A stretch of DNA of 64,000 bases, from the NCBI GenBank assembly GCA_963772225.1, contig CAVYWD010000010.1, forward strand, positions 62,001 to 126,000, in the 5' to 3' direction. The notes beneath the pieces are model-generated. The model ran no database searches. It worked only from the letters and a program-made list of their open reading frames with translations, and was not told the origin of the DNA. Positions 17,307 through 24,934 of this stretch are shown piece by piece. Position 1 is the stretch's first letter; each line of letters begins with the position of its first letter. A program made the translations under genes and the position numbers. The DNA is from CAVYWD01 sp963772225 (GTDB lineage: Bacteria; Myxococcota; Myxococcia; Myxococcales; UBA5297).

Positions 17307-17948
17307 TCACAGCAAATAGAGGAGCGGCCAGAGGAAGATCCAGATCGTATCGACGAGGTGCCAATAGAGCCCGCCGAGCTCGACCGGCGTGTGGTACTCG
17401 GGCCCGAAGGCGCCTCGCCAGGTCAGGGTCGCGACGACGCCCAGCACGCCCAGGCCGGCGGTGACGTGGAGCGCGTGGAGCGCCGTGGCGATCCAATAGA
17501 CCGACATGAAGACCGCCGCGCCCTGGGTGCGCACGGTGGGCTCTCGGAGCAACCGTCCCGGCAGGAGCCCCTCCAGGATGTCGGCGCGGTATTCGGCGGC
17601 CTTGAGCCCGAGGAAAGCGAAGCCCAGGAGCATCGCCAGGCCAATCATCGCGGCGCAGACGCGGGGGCGGCCCTGGCGGATGAAGTGGAGCGCGAGCGCG
17701 ACGAAGAAGCTGCTGGTCAGCAGGATGAACGTGTTGGCAGTGCCGATGCCGAGCTTGAGGTGCCGGCTCGTCACCTCGAAGTCGTGAGAAAACTGCGCCC
17801 GATAGTTTCCGTAGGCGATGAAGAGCCCGCTGAAGAGGAGGATCTCCGTGGAGAGAAAGACCCACATTCCCAACCGCGCCGCGTGCTCTTGCTTGCGAGG
17901 CGATTCGAAGTGCTCTTGCAGAAATGGTGGGTGCGCCTCCTCGCTCAT
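17307..17948 (-). CDS. ctaE: Cytochrome c oxidase subunit III
   Basis: 213 residues, starting at an ATG that overlaps the stop of ctaD (ATGA). The subunit III features are present: LGMWVFLSTEILLFSGLF at the start of helix I, helices through FILLTSSFFVALALHFI, ALHALHVTAGL, and the C-terminal YWHLVDTIWIFLWPLLYLL. It stabilises the core oxidase and lines the oxygen entry path. The length is normal for the short bacterial form with five to seven helices. A longer upstream frame is out of the question because it overlaps ctaD antigenically in another phase. Confidence 0.93.
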   Translation of the reverse strand: MSEEAHPPFLQEHFESPRKQEHAARLGMWVFLSTEILLFSGLFIAYGNYRAQFSHDFEVTSRHLKLGIGTANTFILLTSSFFVALALHFIRQGRPRVCAAMIGLAMLLGFAFLGLKAAEYRADILEGLLPGRLLREPTVRTQGAAVFMSVYWIATALHALHVTAGLGVLGVVATLTWRGAFGPEYHTPVELGGLYWHLVDTIWIFLWPLLYLL

Positions 17949-19582
17949 GAGCCCTCCGGAGCAACGGCGGGCGGGGGCTCCTCGAGCTGCTCGTAGTTGT
18001 GGGGCCCCGGCGAGAAGTCGGGGAGCGCCTCCCAATTGTGCTTGGGGGGCGGTGAGGCCGTGAGCCACTCGAAGCCCCGCGAGCCCCATGGGTTTTGCCC
18101 GGAGGGTTCCCCGGCGAACAGCGCGACCCCGAGGTCGATGGCGACGATGACGAGGCCGATGAACAGGAGCGAGGCGCCGGCGGTGGACGCGACGTGCAGG
18201 GTCTGAAAGCGCTCGGGGTACGTGTAATAGCGCCGCGGCATGCCGCCGTTGCCCAAAAGGAATTGCGGCAGGAAAGTGGCGATGAATCCGAAGGAGATGA
18301 TGAAGGCGGCCACCATGGCCCAGCGCTCGTTGTAGAGCCGACCGAACATCTTCGGGAACCAATAATGCAACCCCATGAGGAAGGCCATGATGGTCACGCC
18401 CACCATGATGAAGTGGAAGTGCGCGACGACGAAATAGGTGTCGGTCCAGTGCACGTCCAGGGAGACGGTCGCCACGCCGATGCCCGTCATCCCGCCGAAG
18501 ACCAGGAAGAAGAGGAAGCCGCAGATGTAGATGAACGGCGCGTTGATGGCGATGGAGCCCTTGTACAGCGTGCCGACCCAGTTGAAGACCTTGATGGCGG
18601 TGAAGATGCCCACGAACATCGAGAGCACGCCGAAGACGCCCGAGGCGAACGTCGATTGCCCCGAGACGAACATGTGGTGGCCCCAGGTGAAGAAGCCGAC
18701 GAAGGCGATTCCCACCGAGGAGTAGGCGATGGCTTTGTAGTTGAACGGGCTCTTGCGCGAAAAGGCGCAGACGCACTCGCTCATCACCGCGAACGCGGGC
18801 AGCACCATGATGTAGACCGCCGGGTGGCTGTAGAACCAGAAGAGATGCTGGAACAGCACTGGGTCGCCGCCGGCCGACGGGTCGAAGAGGCCGAAGCCGA
18901 AGGCGCGCTCGACAGCCACCAGGAGCAGCACCAGCCCCAGGACCGGGGTCGCCAGGGTCTGGATGATGCTCGTGCCGTAGATGGACCAGACGAAGAGCGG
19001 CATCCGAAACCAGGTGATGCCCGGCGCTCTGAGGGTGTGCGTGGTGACGATGAAGTTCACCCCGGTGAGAATGGTGGAGAAGCCGATGACGAAGACGCCC
19101 AGGAGGATGGGCACGACCTCGGTCGCGGTGGTCGTCGAGTAGGGCGTGTAGAACGTCCAGCCGGTGTCGGCGCCGCCGTGGATCATTCCCCACAGGGCGA
19201 TGACCGAGCCCAGGGCGTACAGGTACAGCGACAAGAGGTTCAGCCGCGGGAAGGCGACGTCCTTGGCCCCCAGCATCAACGGCAGCATGAAATTGCCGAA
19301 GATGGAAGGAATGGCCGGAATCATGAAAATCCAGACCATGATGACGCCGTGGAGCGTGAAGAGTCGGTTGTAGTCGATGGCCGAGACCAGGGCCGGCCCG
19401 GGCACGAGCAGCTTGAGGCGCAGGAGCATCGCGAACATCCCGCCCAGGAAGAAGCCCGCCAGGATGAGCACGGCGTACATGAGCGCGATGCGCTTGTGGT
19501 CGCGCGTGAGGAGCCACGAGCGCACGCCGCGGTCGGCGTTCAAGTACGTGACGGGCGGCGCTTCACCGCTTTCGGGGTTCAT
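17945..19582 (-). CDS. ctaD: Cytochrome c oxidase subunit I (A2-type heme-copper oxidase)
   Basis: 545 residues with twelve membrane helices. Heme a and heme a3/CuB ligands are visible: the His of TLHGVIMVW, WFYSHPAVYIMVLP (CuB His and the cross-linked Tyr), WGHHMF, and VAHFHFIM. The D-channel glutamate of the usual HPEVY motif is replaced by Ala and preceded by Tyr-Ser (YSHPAVY), the signature of A2-type oxidases such as those of Thermus and Rhodothermus. The enzyme reduces oxygen and pumps protons. The start overlaps ctaC by 20 bp and the stop overlaps ctaE by 4 bp, so translation is coupled. The C-terminal extension after helix XII is Pro-rich. Confidence 0.96.
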   Translation of the reverse strand: MNPESGEAPPVTYLNADRGVRSWLLTRDHKRIALMYAVLILAGFFLGGMFAMLLRLKLLVPGPALVSAIDYNRLFTLHGVIMVWIFMIPAIPSIFGNFMLPLMLGAKDVAFPRLNLLSLYLYALGSVIALWGMIHGGADTGWTFYTPYSTTTATEVVPILLGVFVIGFSTILTGVNFIVTTHTLRAPGITWFRMPLFVWSIYGTSIIQTLATPVLGLVLLLVAVERAFGFGLFDPSAGGDPVLFQHLFWFYSHPAVYIMVLPAFAVMSECVCAFSRKSPFNYKAIAYSSVGIAFVGFFTWGHHMFVSGQSTFASGVFGVLSMFVGIFTAIKVFNWVGTLYKGSIAINAPFIYICGFLFFLVFGGMTGIGVATVSLDVHWTDTYFVVAHFHFIMVGVTIMAFLMGLHYWFPKMFGRLYNERWAMVAAFIISFGFIATFLPQFLLGNGGMPRRYYTYPERFQTLHVASTAGASLLFIGLVIVAIDLGVALFAGEPSGQNPWGSRGFEWLTASPPPKHNWEALPDFSPGPHNYEQLEEPPPAVAPEGS

Positions 19583-20606
19583 AGACCGGTCCCTGCGCAG
19601 GAAGCGGCCGGAGCGCGCCGCTCTGCAGCGTTTTCATGAATTCGAGAATCGCCGCCGCCTCCGGCGCGGTGAGGATGCCCTGGAAGGTGGGCATCACGTC
19701 CTGATAGCCGAGGACGACCTTCGCGCCGGGGTCCATCATCGACTCGGTCAGGTAGGCCTCGTCGGCGAAGACCGTCCCGCCCCCCTCCAAATTCTCGGTG
19801 CGGTGGTACAGGTCGAGCCACGTCGGGCCGATGTGCGGCGCGCCGTCCAGGGTGTGGCAGGCCAGGCACCCGCGCCGCACGGCGGCGAGCCGGCCCTGCT
19901 CCACGAGCGTGATGGGATTAAGCGGCGCCCCGGCGTCCTGGCGCGCGATGAGCCCGCGGCGCTGGTCGGCCAGCCAGCGGTCGAATTCGTCCGCCTTGAG
20001 GACCACGACCTCGGCGCGCATCATCGAATGGGAAAGGCCGCAGTATTCGGCGCAAAAGACCTCGTAGCGCCCGGGCTTCGTCGCTTGAAACCAGGTCTGG
20101 GTGTATCGGCCGGGCAGCGCATCTTGCTTGACGCGAAACGCGGGCACGAAGAAGGAGTGGATGACGTCACGGCTGGTCAACAGGGCGCGCACCGGGCGCC
20201 CAGCGGGGACCGTCAGCACCTCCACGCTCGAGGGGCCGTTTGGGTAGCTGAACTTCCACATCCACTTCTTGGCCGTGACGTAGACGTCCATCGCGCCTTT
20301 GGGCGGGCTCTGCAAATAGACGTAGTCGTAAAAACCGATGGCGAACCAGAGCAGGAAGAGGCTCAGGGGGCCTCCGACGATGAGCGGCTCCAACCACCTC
20401 GGAGGGTCGTAGCGCCCGCCGCTCTCACGGCCCGGCCGCCGCCGATAGCGGACCATCCAGGTCAGCGCCGCGAGGGCGATGACGCTGGCCGAGGCCATGG
20501 TGACAGTGATGACGAAGAAATGGAGGCGATCGACCCGGAAGGCGAAGGTGGACGCCGCCTCCGGCAGGTAGAGGATGGCGCGCAGCCAGCGCTCGACGTC
20601 GCTCAT
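19563..20606 (-). CDS. ctaC: Cytochrome c oxidase subunit II with fused cytochrome c domain
   Basis: 347 residues. Two N-terminal membrane helices (about 25-50 and 75-95) precede a cupredoxin domain with the CuA motif CAEYCGLSHSMM, and a C-terminal cytochrome c domain with the heme motif CLACH and an axial Met candidate in DVMPTFQG. The fused heme makes this a caa3-type enzyme that accepts electrons from soluble or ACIII-linked cytochrome c. ATG 20606 overlaps the stop of the SCO gene (ATGA). The frame is open much further upstream, but that part is antisense-like and carries no family sequence. Confidence 0.95.
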   Translation of the reverse strand: MSDVERWLRAILYLPEAASTFAFRVDRLHFFVITVTMASASVIALAALTWMVRYRRRPGRESGGRYDPPRWLEPLIVGGPLSLFLLWFAIGFYDYVYLQSPPKGAMDVYVTAKKWMWKFSYPNGPSSVEVLTVPAGRPVRALLTSRDVIHSFFVPAFRVKQDALPGRYTQTWFQATKPGRYEVFCAEYCGLSHSMMRAEVVVLKADEFDRWLADQRRGLIARQDAGAPLNPITLVEQGRLAAVRRGCLACHTLDGAPHIGPTWLDLYHRTENLEGGGTVFADEAYLTESMMDPGAKVVLGYQDVMPTFQGILTAPEAAAILEFMKTLQSGALRPLPAQGPVYEPRKR

Positions 20607-21457
20607 GCCGCGGGTGCCCCCCGCCCGCGCCGCGCCTCGCGCCGAAAGAGGTGCGCGACGAGAGAGGCCAGCGAGCCGAGGACCAGCGCCCCGCCGGCCT
20701 TGAACCAGACCGAGAGGAAGAGGGCATAGCGCCGGGTCGCGGGGTTCCAACGAAAGCAGGTCAGGAGGACGCGATTGAGCGTTGCGCCCACCTTGCCGTC
20801 GCTCGCCTCGATGAGGGCGTACTTCAAGTCGCGGGGCGTGAATCGGATGCCGTAGAGGTAGCGGCTCACCCGGCCGTCGGGCGTCAGGACCATCGCGACC
20901 GCGAGGTGCGCCCATTGCCCGGTCTTCTCGTCGCGCCGATAGGAATACCCGACCGCGTTGGCGAGCGCCCGGATCGCCGCGCCCTCGCCCACCAGGAAGG
21001 ACCAGCTCGCCGCGGCGTCCGGGCGCCCCAGCGCCTGCAAATAGTGGCCCTTCTTTTCCGCGGCGGCGGCAGGTGCCTCGCGCGAATCGAAGCTCAAGGT
21101 CAAAAGGTCGTAGTCGCGCCCGAGCGAAAGGCCCGTCTCCGAAAGCGCGCTTGTGAGCCCGCTCAGCTCCAAACCGCAGAGCATGGGGCATTCGAAATAG
21201 ACCAACATGAGGATGGCCGGGCGCCCGCCGCGGCCGACACGGTCCTTCAGCCGAACGCTTTCGCCTCCCGAATCGGTGAAGACGAGGTCCAGCGGAATCG
21301 GGTCGCCCAGGTGCTCCACGACCTCCGCGCCCTGGACCGAAGCGGGCGCCGCCTCCGAAGCCTCGGGTCCGTCTGCCTCCGCGTTGAACGGCAGCGCGTT
21401 CGCCCGCGCCGGCGCGAGCGCGGCCAGGGTCGCCAAGGCGAAAAGGCGCGCGCTCAC
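20603..21457 (-). CDS. SCO1/SenC-family copper chaperone for the oxidase CuA site
   Basis: 284 residues: N-terminal signal peptide (ATLAALAPARANA), a thioredoxin-like domain with the copper motif CPMLC (in LVYFECPMLCGLEL) and the distal His in WAHLAVAM, then a C-terminal membrane helix (ALFLSVWFKAGGALVLG) and a basic tail. SCO proteins deliver copper to the CuA centre of subunit II, which is encoded immediately downstream with a 4-bp overlap. The C-terminal anchor in addition to the signal peptide is typical of the ACIII/caa3-linked SCO form. Confidence 0.92.
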   Translation of the reverse strand: MSARLFALATLAALAPARANALPFNAEADGPEASEAAPASVQGAEVVEHLGDPIPLDLVFTDSGGESVRLKDRVGRGGRPAILMLVYFECPMLCGLELSGLTSALSETGLSLGRDYDLLTLSFDSREAPAAAAEKKGHYLQALGRPDAAASWSFLVGEGAAIRALANAVGYSYRRDEKTGQWAHLAVAMVLTPDGRVSRYLYGIRFTPRDLKYALIEASDGKVGATLNRVLLTCFRWNPATRRYALFLSVWFKAGGALVLGSLASLVAHLFRREARRGRGAPAA

Positions 21458-21825
21458 GGCCGCTGCCCCGCCAGATAGAGCTCCATCGCGCGATCGATGG
21501 GCACGTGGATCACGCCCCGCGGGCGATCGACCCAGCCGTAGGATTCAAGGCGCCGCTTTTGCGCAGCGTGCAGGGCGAGCCCGCCCGCGAAGGCGTCAAA
21601 GGGGATTTGAAAGACCGCGCCGATCTCCGCCTGGCCGATTTCGCTCGGAATGGGCGGAGGACCGGTCGGCTGCCATCGCTTTTGGCCCACCCTCCAAAGC
21701 TCCGTGGCTCCGAGGGAGCCGAGCGTAAAGAGGACCATCGCGGCGAGCCCGATAAGGGTGATCCTCGTGGTCGGGATCAGATCCGGAAGCTGGCGAGGCT
21801 CGATTTCAGGGGCGGTGGCATTCAT
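21454..21825 (-). CDS. Small membrane protein of the caa3 operon
   Basis: 123 residues with one membrane helix (ITLIGLAAMVLFTLGSLGA, about residues 22-42) and a periplasmic C-terminal part ending in a segment like those of cytochrome subunits (GWVDRPRGVIHVPIDRAMEL). The same position before SCO in ACIII/caa3 operons is often held by a small protein of this type; its role is unknown. The stop overlaps the SCO start by 4 bp. It is the first gene of this operon. Confidence 0.75.
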   Translation of the reverse strand: MNATAPEIEPRQLPDLIPTTRITLIGLAAMVLFTLGSLGATELWRVGQKRWQPTGPPPIPSEIGQAEIGAVFQIPFDAFAGGLALHAAQKRRLESYGWVDRPRGVIHVPIDRAMELYLAGQRP

Positions 21826-22132
21826 GGGCGATGGGCCGGCAACTTGGCCACGGCTCGCGCAGGGTGTGAGCCGCCCGGTTGAGGGCCGTCAGGGCGGACC
21901 CTAACGGTGGAGCGCGCGCCGAGCGGCGAGGGGGGCGGTGGCCTGCAAAGAAGGGCGCGGGCGGCAGGGAAGGAAGGCGGCGGGGCAGTCCGCGGCCAGT
22001 CGAGCCCTCGGGGACCCGCGCCACCGGGAGGCCGGGCGCGGACCTTCGAGCGCGTGGCGCTCTACGTCCCGAAGGGTCAGCTTTGAGGCTCGGGCAAGCA
22101 CTGAGAATGCTCGAGCTCGGGAGGGGACGCCA
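21826..22132. other. Divergent intergenic region
   Basis: About 307 bp between the first gene of the caa3 operon and the protease gene. No small gene or recognised operator is seen. GGGAGGGG at about 22120-22127 is the ribosome-binding site of the protease. It should contain the caa3 operon promoter. Confidence 0.4.
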
Positions 22133-22924
22133 ATGCCGACGCTTTCGACTTATCACGTCAAACGATACGGGTGGATTCGAGACCTGCCCGACCAGCGAGA
22201 CCTCATGTACGCGGCGCCCATTCCGCCGCTCGCGCTTCCCACCAAGACCGATCTCCGCACCGAGATGCCGCAGGTCTACGACCAGGGCGACCTGGGGAGC
22301 TGCACGGCCAACGCCATCGGCGCGGCGGTGCAGGTCGCGCGGCGCAAGGAGAAGCGGCAGGACTTCATTCCTTCGCGCCTCGCCATCTACTACGACGAGC
22401 GCGTCATCGAGCGCACGGTCGACCAGGACTCGGGCGCCCAGCTGCGCGACGGAATGAAGGTCGTGGCCCGGGTCGGCGTCTGCGCCGAGGCGAGCTCGCC
22501 GCCCGAGTCCTACGACTGGTCGTACGATATCTCCAAGTTCAAGGACAAGCCGCCGGAGCCTTGCTACGACTTCGCAAAGGACAATCAGGTCATCGTCTAT
22601 CGGCGCGTGCCGCAGCTCTTGTCGCAGATGAAGGGGTGCCTGGCCTCCGGCTATCCGTTCGTCTTCGGCTTCAGCGTCTACCAGAGCTTCGAATCGCCGG
22701 AGGTGGCGCGCACCGGGGACGCCAACCTCCCCGGGCCGAAGGAGGAGATGCTCGGCGGCCACGCTGTCCTGGCGGTGGGCTACGACGACGCCTCCCAGCG
22801 ATTCCTGGTGCGAAACTCCTGGGGCTCGAGCTGGGGGCAGCAAGGCTACTTCACCTTGCCTTACGCCTATCTGAGCGAGCCGCACCTCTCGTCGGATTTC
22901 TGGACCGTGCGGCAGACGGAATGA
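22133..22924 (+). CDS. Papain-like (C1 family) cysteine protease
   Basis: 263 residues from ATG 22133 with a strong ribosome-binding site. The catalytic set of the C1A fold is complete: oxyanion Gln and nucleophile Cys in QGDLGSCTANA (about residues 56-66), the His in GGHAVLAVGYDD, and the Asn in VRNSWGSSWG. The N-terminus (WIRDLPDQRD) resembles bacterial C1 proteases without a classical propeptide. No signal peptide is seen, so it is probably cytoplasmic or exported by another route. The convergent gene, separated by only 15 bp, encodes a chagasin-type inhibitor of exactly this protease class. Confidence 0.92.
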   Translation: MPTLSTYHVKRYGWIRDLPDQRDLMYAAPIPPLALPTKTDLRTEMPQVYDQGDLGSCTANAIGAAVQVARRKEKRQDFIPSRLAIYYDERVIERTVDQDSGAQLRDGMKVVARVGVCAEASSPPESYDWSYDISKFKDKPPEPCYDFAKDNQVIVYRRVPQLLSQMKGCLASGYPFVFGFSVYQSFESPEVARTGDANLPGPKEEMLGGHAVLAVGYDDASQRFLVRNSWGSSWGQQGYFTLPYAYLSEPHLSSDFWTVRQTE

Positions 22925-22939
22925 GCGGGTGCGCCGGGC

Positions 22940-23251
22940 TCACCCTCGGCTCTTAATTCGAAGGGTAAAGCGGCGCGCGGGCTTTCGCGCCTCCCAACGG
23001 CGCGAGTAGACCATCTCCAGCGCGGCGTCTCCTTCGGATTGGACGCGCATTCGCCATTCGTGTTGGCCCGGGGCGCCCATGGCTGCGCCCAGGGGGCGGT
23101 ACGAATCGTCGTCGACGCGAAGCACCGGCGCACCGTCGGAGAGGAGCGACCAGTGGTAGCCGGTGCTCCGGTTCTCGGGAAGGGTGACTGCAAAGGCGTC
23201 GCCGGGCCGAAGGGTGGCCTCCGTGCCGTCGGCCCGCTCGTCCAGGTACAT
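22940..23251 (-). CDS. Chagasin-family (I42) inhibitor of papain-like proteases
   Basis: 103 residues from ATG 23251, which has AGGAG about 11 nt upstream; an ATG at 23284 would add 11 residues. The inhibitor loops are visible: L2 in PENRSTGYHW (family NPTTGY.W), the conserved stretch GAPGQHEWRMRVQSEGDAALEMVYSR, and RRWE (family RPW). Chagasins are Ig-fold, tight-binding inhibitors of C1 cysteine proteases. No signal peptide, like its neighbour. The convergent, nearly touching arrangement with a C1 protease suggests a self-protection pair. Confidence 0.85.
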   Translation of the reverse strand: MYLDERADGTEATLRPGDAFAVTLPENRSTGYHWSLLSDGAPVLRVDDDSYRPLGAAMGAPGQHEWRMRVQSEGDAALEMVYSRRWEARKPARRFTLRIKSRG

Positions 23252-23509
23252 GAGCACGCTCACTCCTCTTCCGGCCGGGGGCATCGAAGCCCGTGCGCGC
23301 GCCCTTCCTGATGGACCTCGAGCCCTCGCCGTCGCCGCTTTAGGCCTTCGAGCTTCATATTCGGCCGGAAGTTAGTCACGCCGGACGCTCGCGATGAGGG
23401 CGGCCTCCCGCCCGCTCGGGATGGGTACCTGAGCCCGCGGCCGGGCGACGGCTCGGGTCCGCGCGAGAATCGAGGATGGCGACCGAGGCGCCGTGGCACA
23501 GTGGTGCCC

Positions 23510-23950
23510 ATGAATGCTTCGAGACCGGGGTGGCCGCGAGCGTCCGCCGGGAGGCCGCCTTGGCCGTTGGCCGTCGCCCTGGCGGCGCTCGTCGCCCTCG
23601 CTCTCTGGACCTTGCCGCAAACGCTCGTCGGCCTCGGGTATGCCGTTCTCAAGCGCATCCAGGGCCATCGGTGGATGGGGTATCGATTTGGACCGTTTCT
23701 CTTTCTGGTCGTACCGTCGGCGCCCATCGGAGGAAGAGGGATTTCTCTGGGGCTCGTCGTGCTCGCGGAGGACTGGACCCTGCTCACGCACGAGTTCTGC
23801 CACGTCTATTCGGCGCTCTGGCTGAGCTGGCTCTACTTGCCGGTCTATGGAATCGAATACCTCGCCTTCGGCCACGATCGCTCGCCGCACGAGCGGGTCA
23901 CCTGCCACTTCGAGCGCAAGAGCCGCATGGCGTGGCGGCGGGTATTCTGA
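23510..23950 (+). CDS. Small membrane protein with HExxH motif
   Basis: 146 residues from ATG 23510 (a GTG at 23501 is in frame). One or two hydrophobic segments near the N-terminus (PLAVALAALVALALWTL), then TLLTHEFCHVYSALWLSWLYLPVYGIEYL. The HEFCH motif plus a following LYLP.YG pattern and a later His and Glu (SPHERVTCHFERKS) look like the zinc-binding segment of small membrane metalloprotease-like proteins. Exact family not recognised; activity is inferred from the motif only. Confidence 0.65.
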   Translation: MNASRPGWPRASAGRPPWPLAVALAALVALALWTLPQTLVGLGYAVLKRIQGHRWMGYRFGPFLFLVVPSAPIGGRGISLGLVVLAEDWTLLTHEFCHVYSALWLSWLYLPVYGIEYLAFGHDRSPHERVTCHFERKSRMAWRRVF

Positions 23951-24139
23951 ATGGGCGGCGCTTCGATTCCGGCGGGAAGGATCAGCTCAGCCACGGCCAT
24001 ATCGGCGGGCTCGAGGTGCCGGTGGCTGAGGTCTTGCGACAACGAGAGCGGACAGCGTGGCTCTCGAGGGAGGCGGCGAGGCCGCCGACGAGGCATTCCC
24101 CGGTAGAGGAAGGCCGATGGCTCCTTGCGCCACACTTGC

Positions 24140-24934
24140 CTATCGCGGCTCGCCGTCCTTCTCTCCGCCGCCGCCGTCGGACTCTCCCCGGCGCAGGCCG
24201 AGCATGCGCCTCAGCTCGCGCGCGGCCTGGCGGGAGACCTGCACCCCGTCCCCGCGCGACGTCCGGGCCAGGTACCCGCCGGTGTCCTGCGGCTCGAGCC
24301 GGACGACCTGCTCCAGGTTCAGGAGCGCGCGCCGGTGCACGCGCATGAAGCGCGGGCCGAGCCTCTCCTCGAGCTCCTGGAGCGACAGGTCGGTGAGCGC
24401 ATCGCCCTGGGCGCTCGCGAGGGTGACGAGCTCGCCGTCCAGAACGGCGTGGCTGATTTGCCTGGGGTCGAGCAGGGCGATGCCGCTGCGCGTGGGCACG
24501 GCGATCCGGTCGAGCGCCGCCGGCGCCGCTGGGCGGTGGCGGTCGGCCTCGTCGCGAAAGCGCCGCAGCGCCTCTTGCGAGCGCGCCCGCTCGAGCGCCT
24601 TCCCCAGCCGCGCGGCCTCGACGGGCTTGAGCAGGTAGTCGAGCGCGCCGGCGTCGAACGCCTCGACCGCGTGCTCCGAGTGCGCGGTGCAGAAGATGAC
24701 GTAGGGCCCGCCGGGCGGCAAAAGGCGCAGGGCGTCCAGCCCCGTCAGCTCCGGCATCTGGATGTCGAGCAGCACGGCGTCCACGCCGCCGGCCGCGACG
24801 CGCCGCAGGACCTCGGCCGCGCTCCGGCACTCGCCGCAGACCTCGATGCCCGAGAGCTCTCCCAAGAGCCGCAAAAGCCTCTTCCGGGCCATCAGCTCGT
24901 CGTCGGCGACGAGCACGCGCAGCGCCGGGCTCAC
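24140..24934 (-). CDS. LytTR-type response regulator
   Basis: 264 residues starting at a GTG that overlaps the stop of the upstream kinase gene (GTGA). Receiver domain (about 5-120) with acidic pair DD, phosphoacceptor Asp in VLLDIQMPE, Thr in FCTAHS and Lys in LLKPVEA. LytTR DNA-binding domain (about 150-250) with IAVPTRSGIALLDPRQI and FMRVHRRALLNLEQV. Members bind direct repeats upstream of target genes, often for secreted or cell-envelope functions. Cognate to the adjacent LytS-like kinase by operon and overlap. The tail is Gly/Asp-rich. Confidence 0.93.
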   Translation of the reverse strand: MSPALRVLVADDELMARKRLLRLLGELSGIEVCGECRSAAEVLRRVAAGGVDAVLLDIQMPELTGLDALRLLPPGGPYVIFCTAHSEHAVEAFDAGALDYLLKPVEAARLGKALERARSQEALRRFRDEADRHRPAAPAALDRIAVPTRSGIALLDPRQISHAVLDGELVTLASAQGDALTDLSLQELEERLGPRFMRVHRRALLNLEQVVRLEPQDTGGYLARTSRGDGVQVSRQAARELRRMLGLRRGESDGGGGEKDGEPR

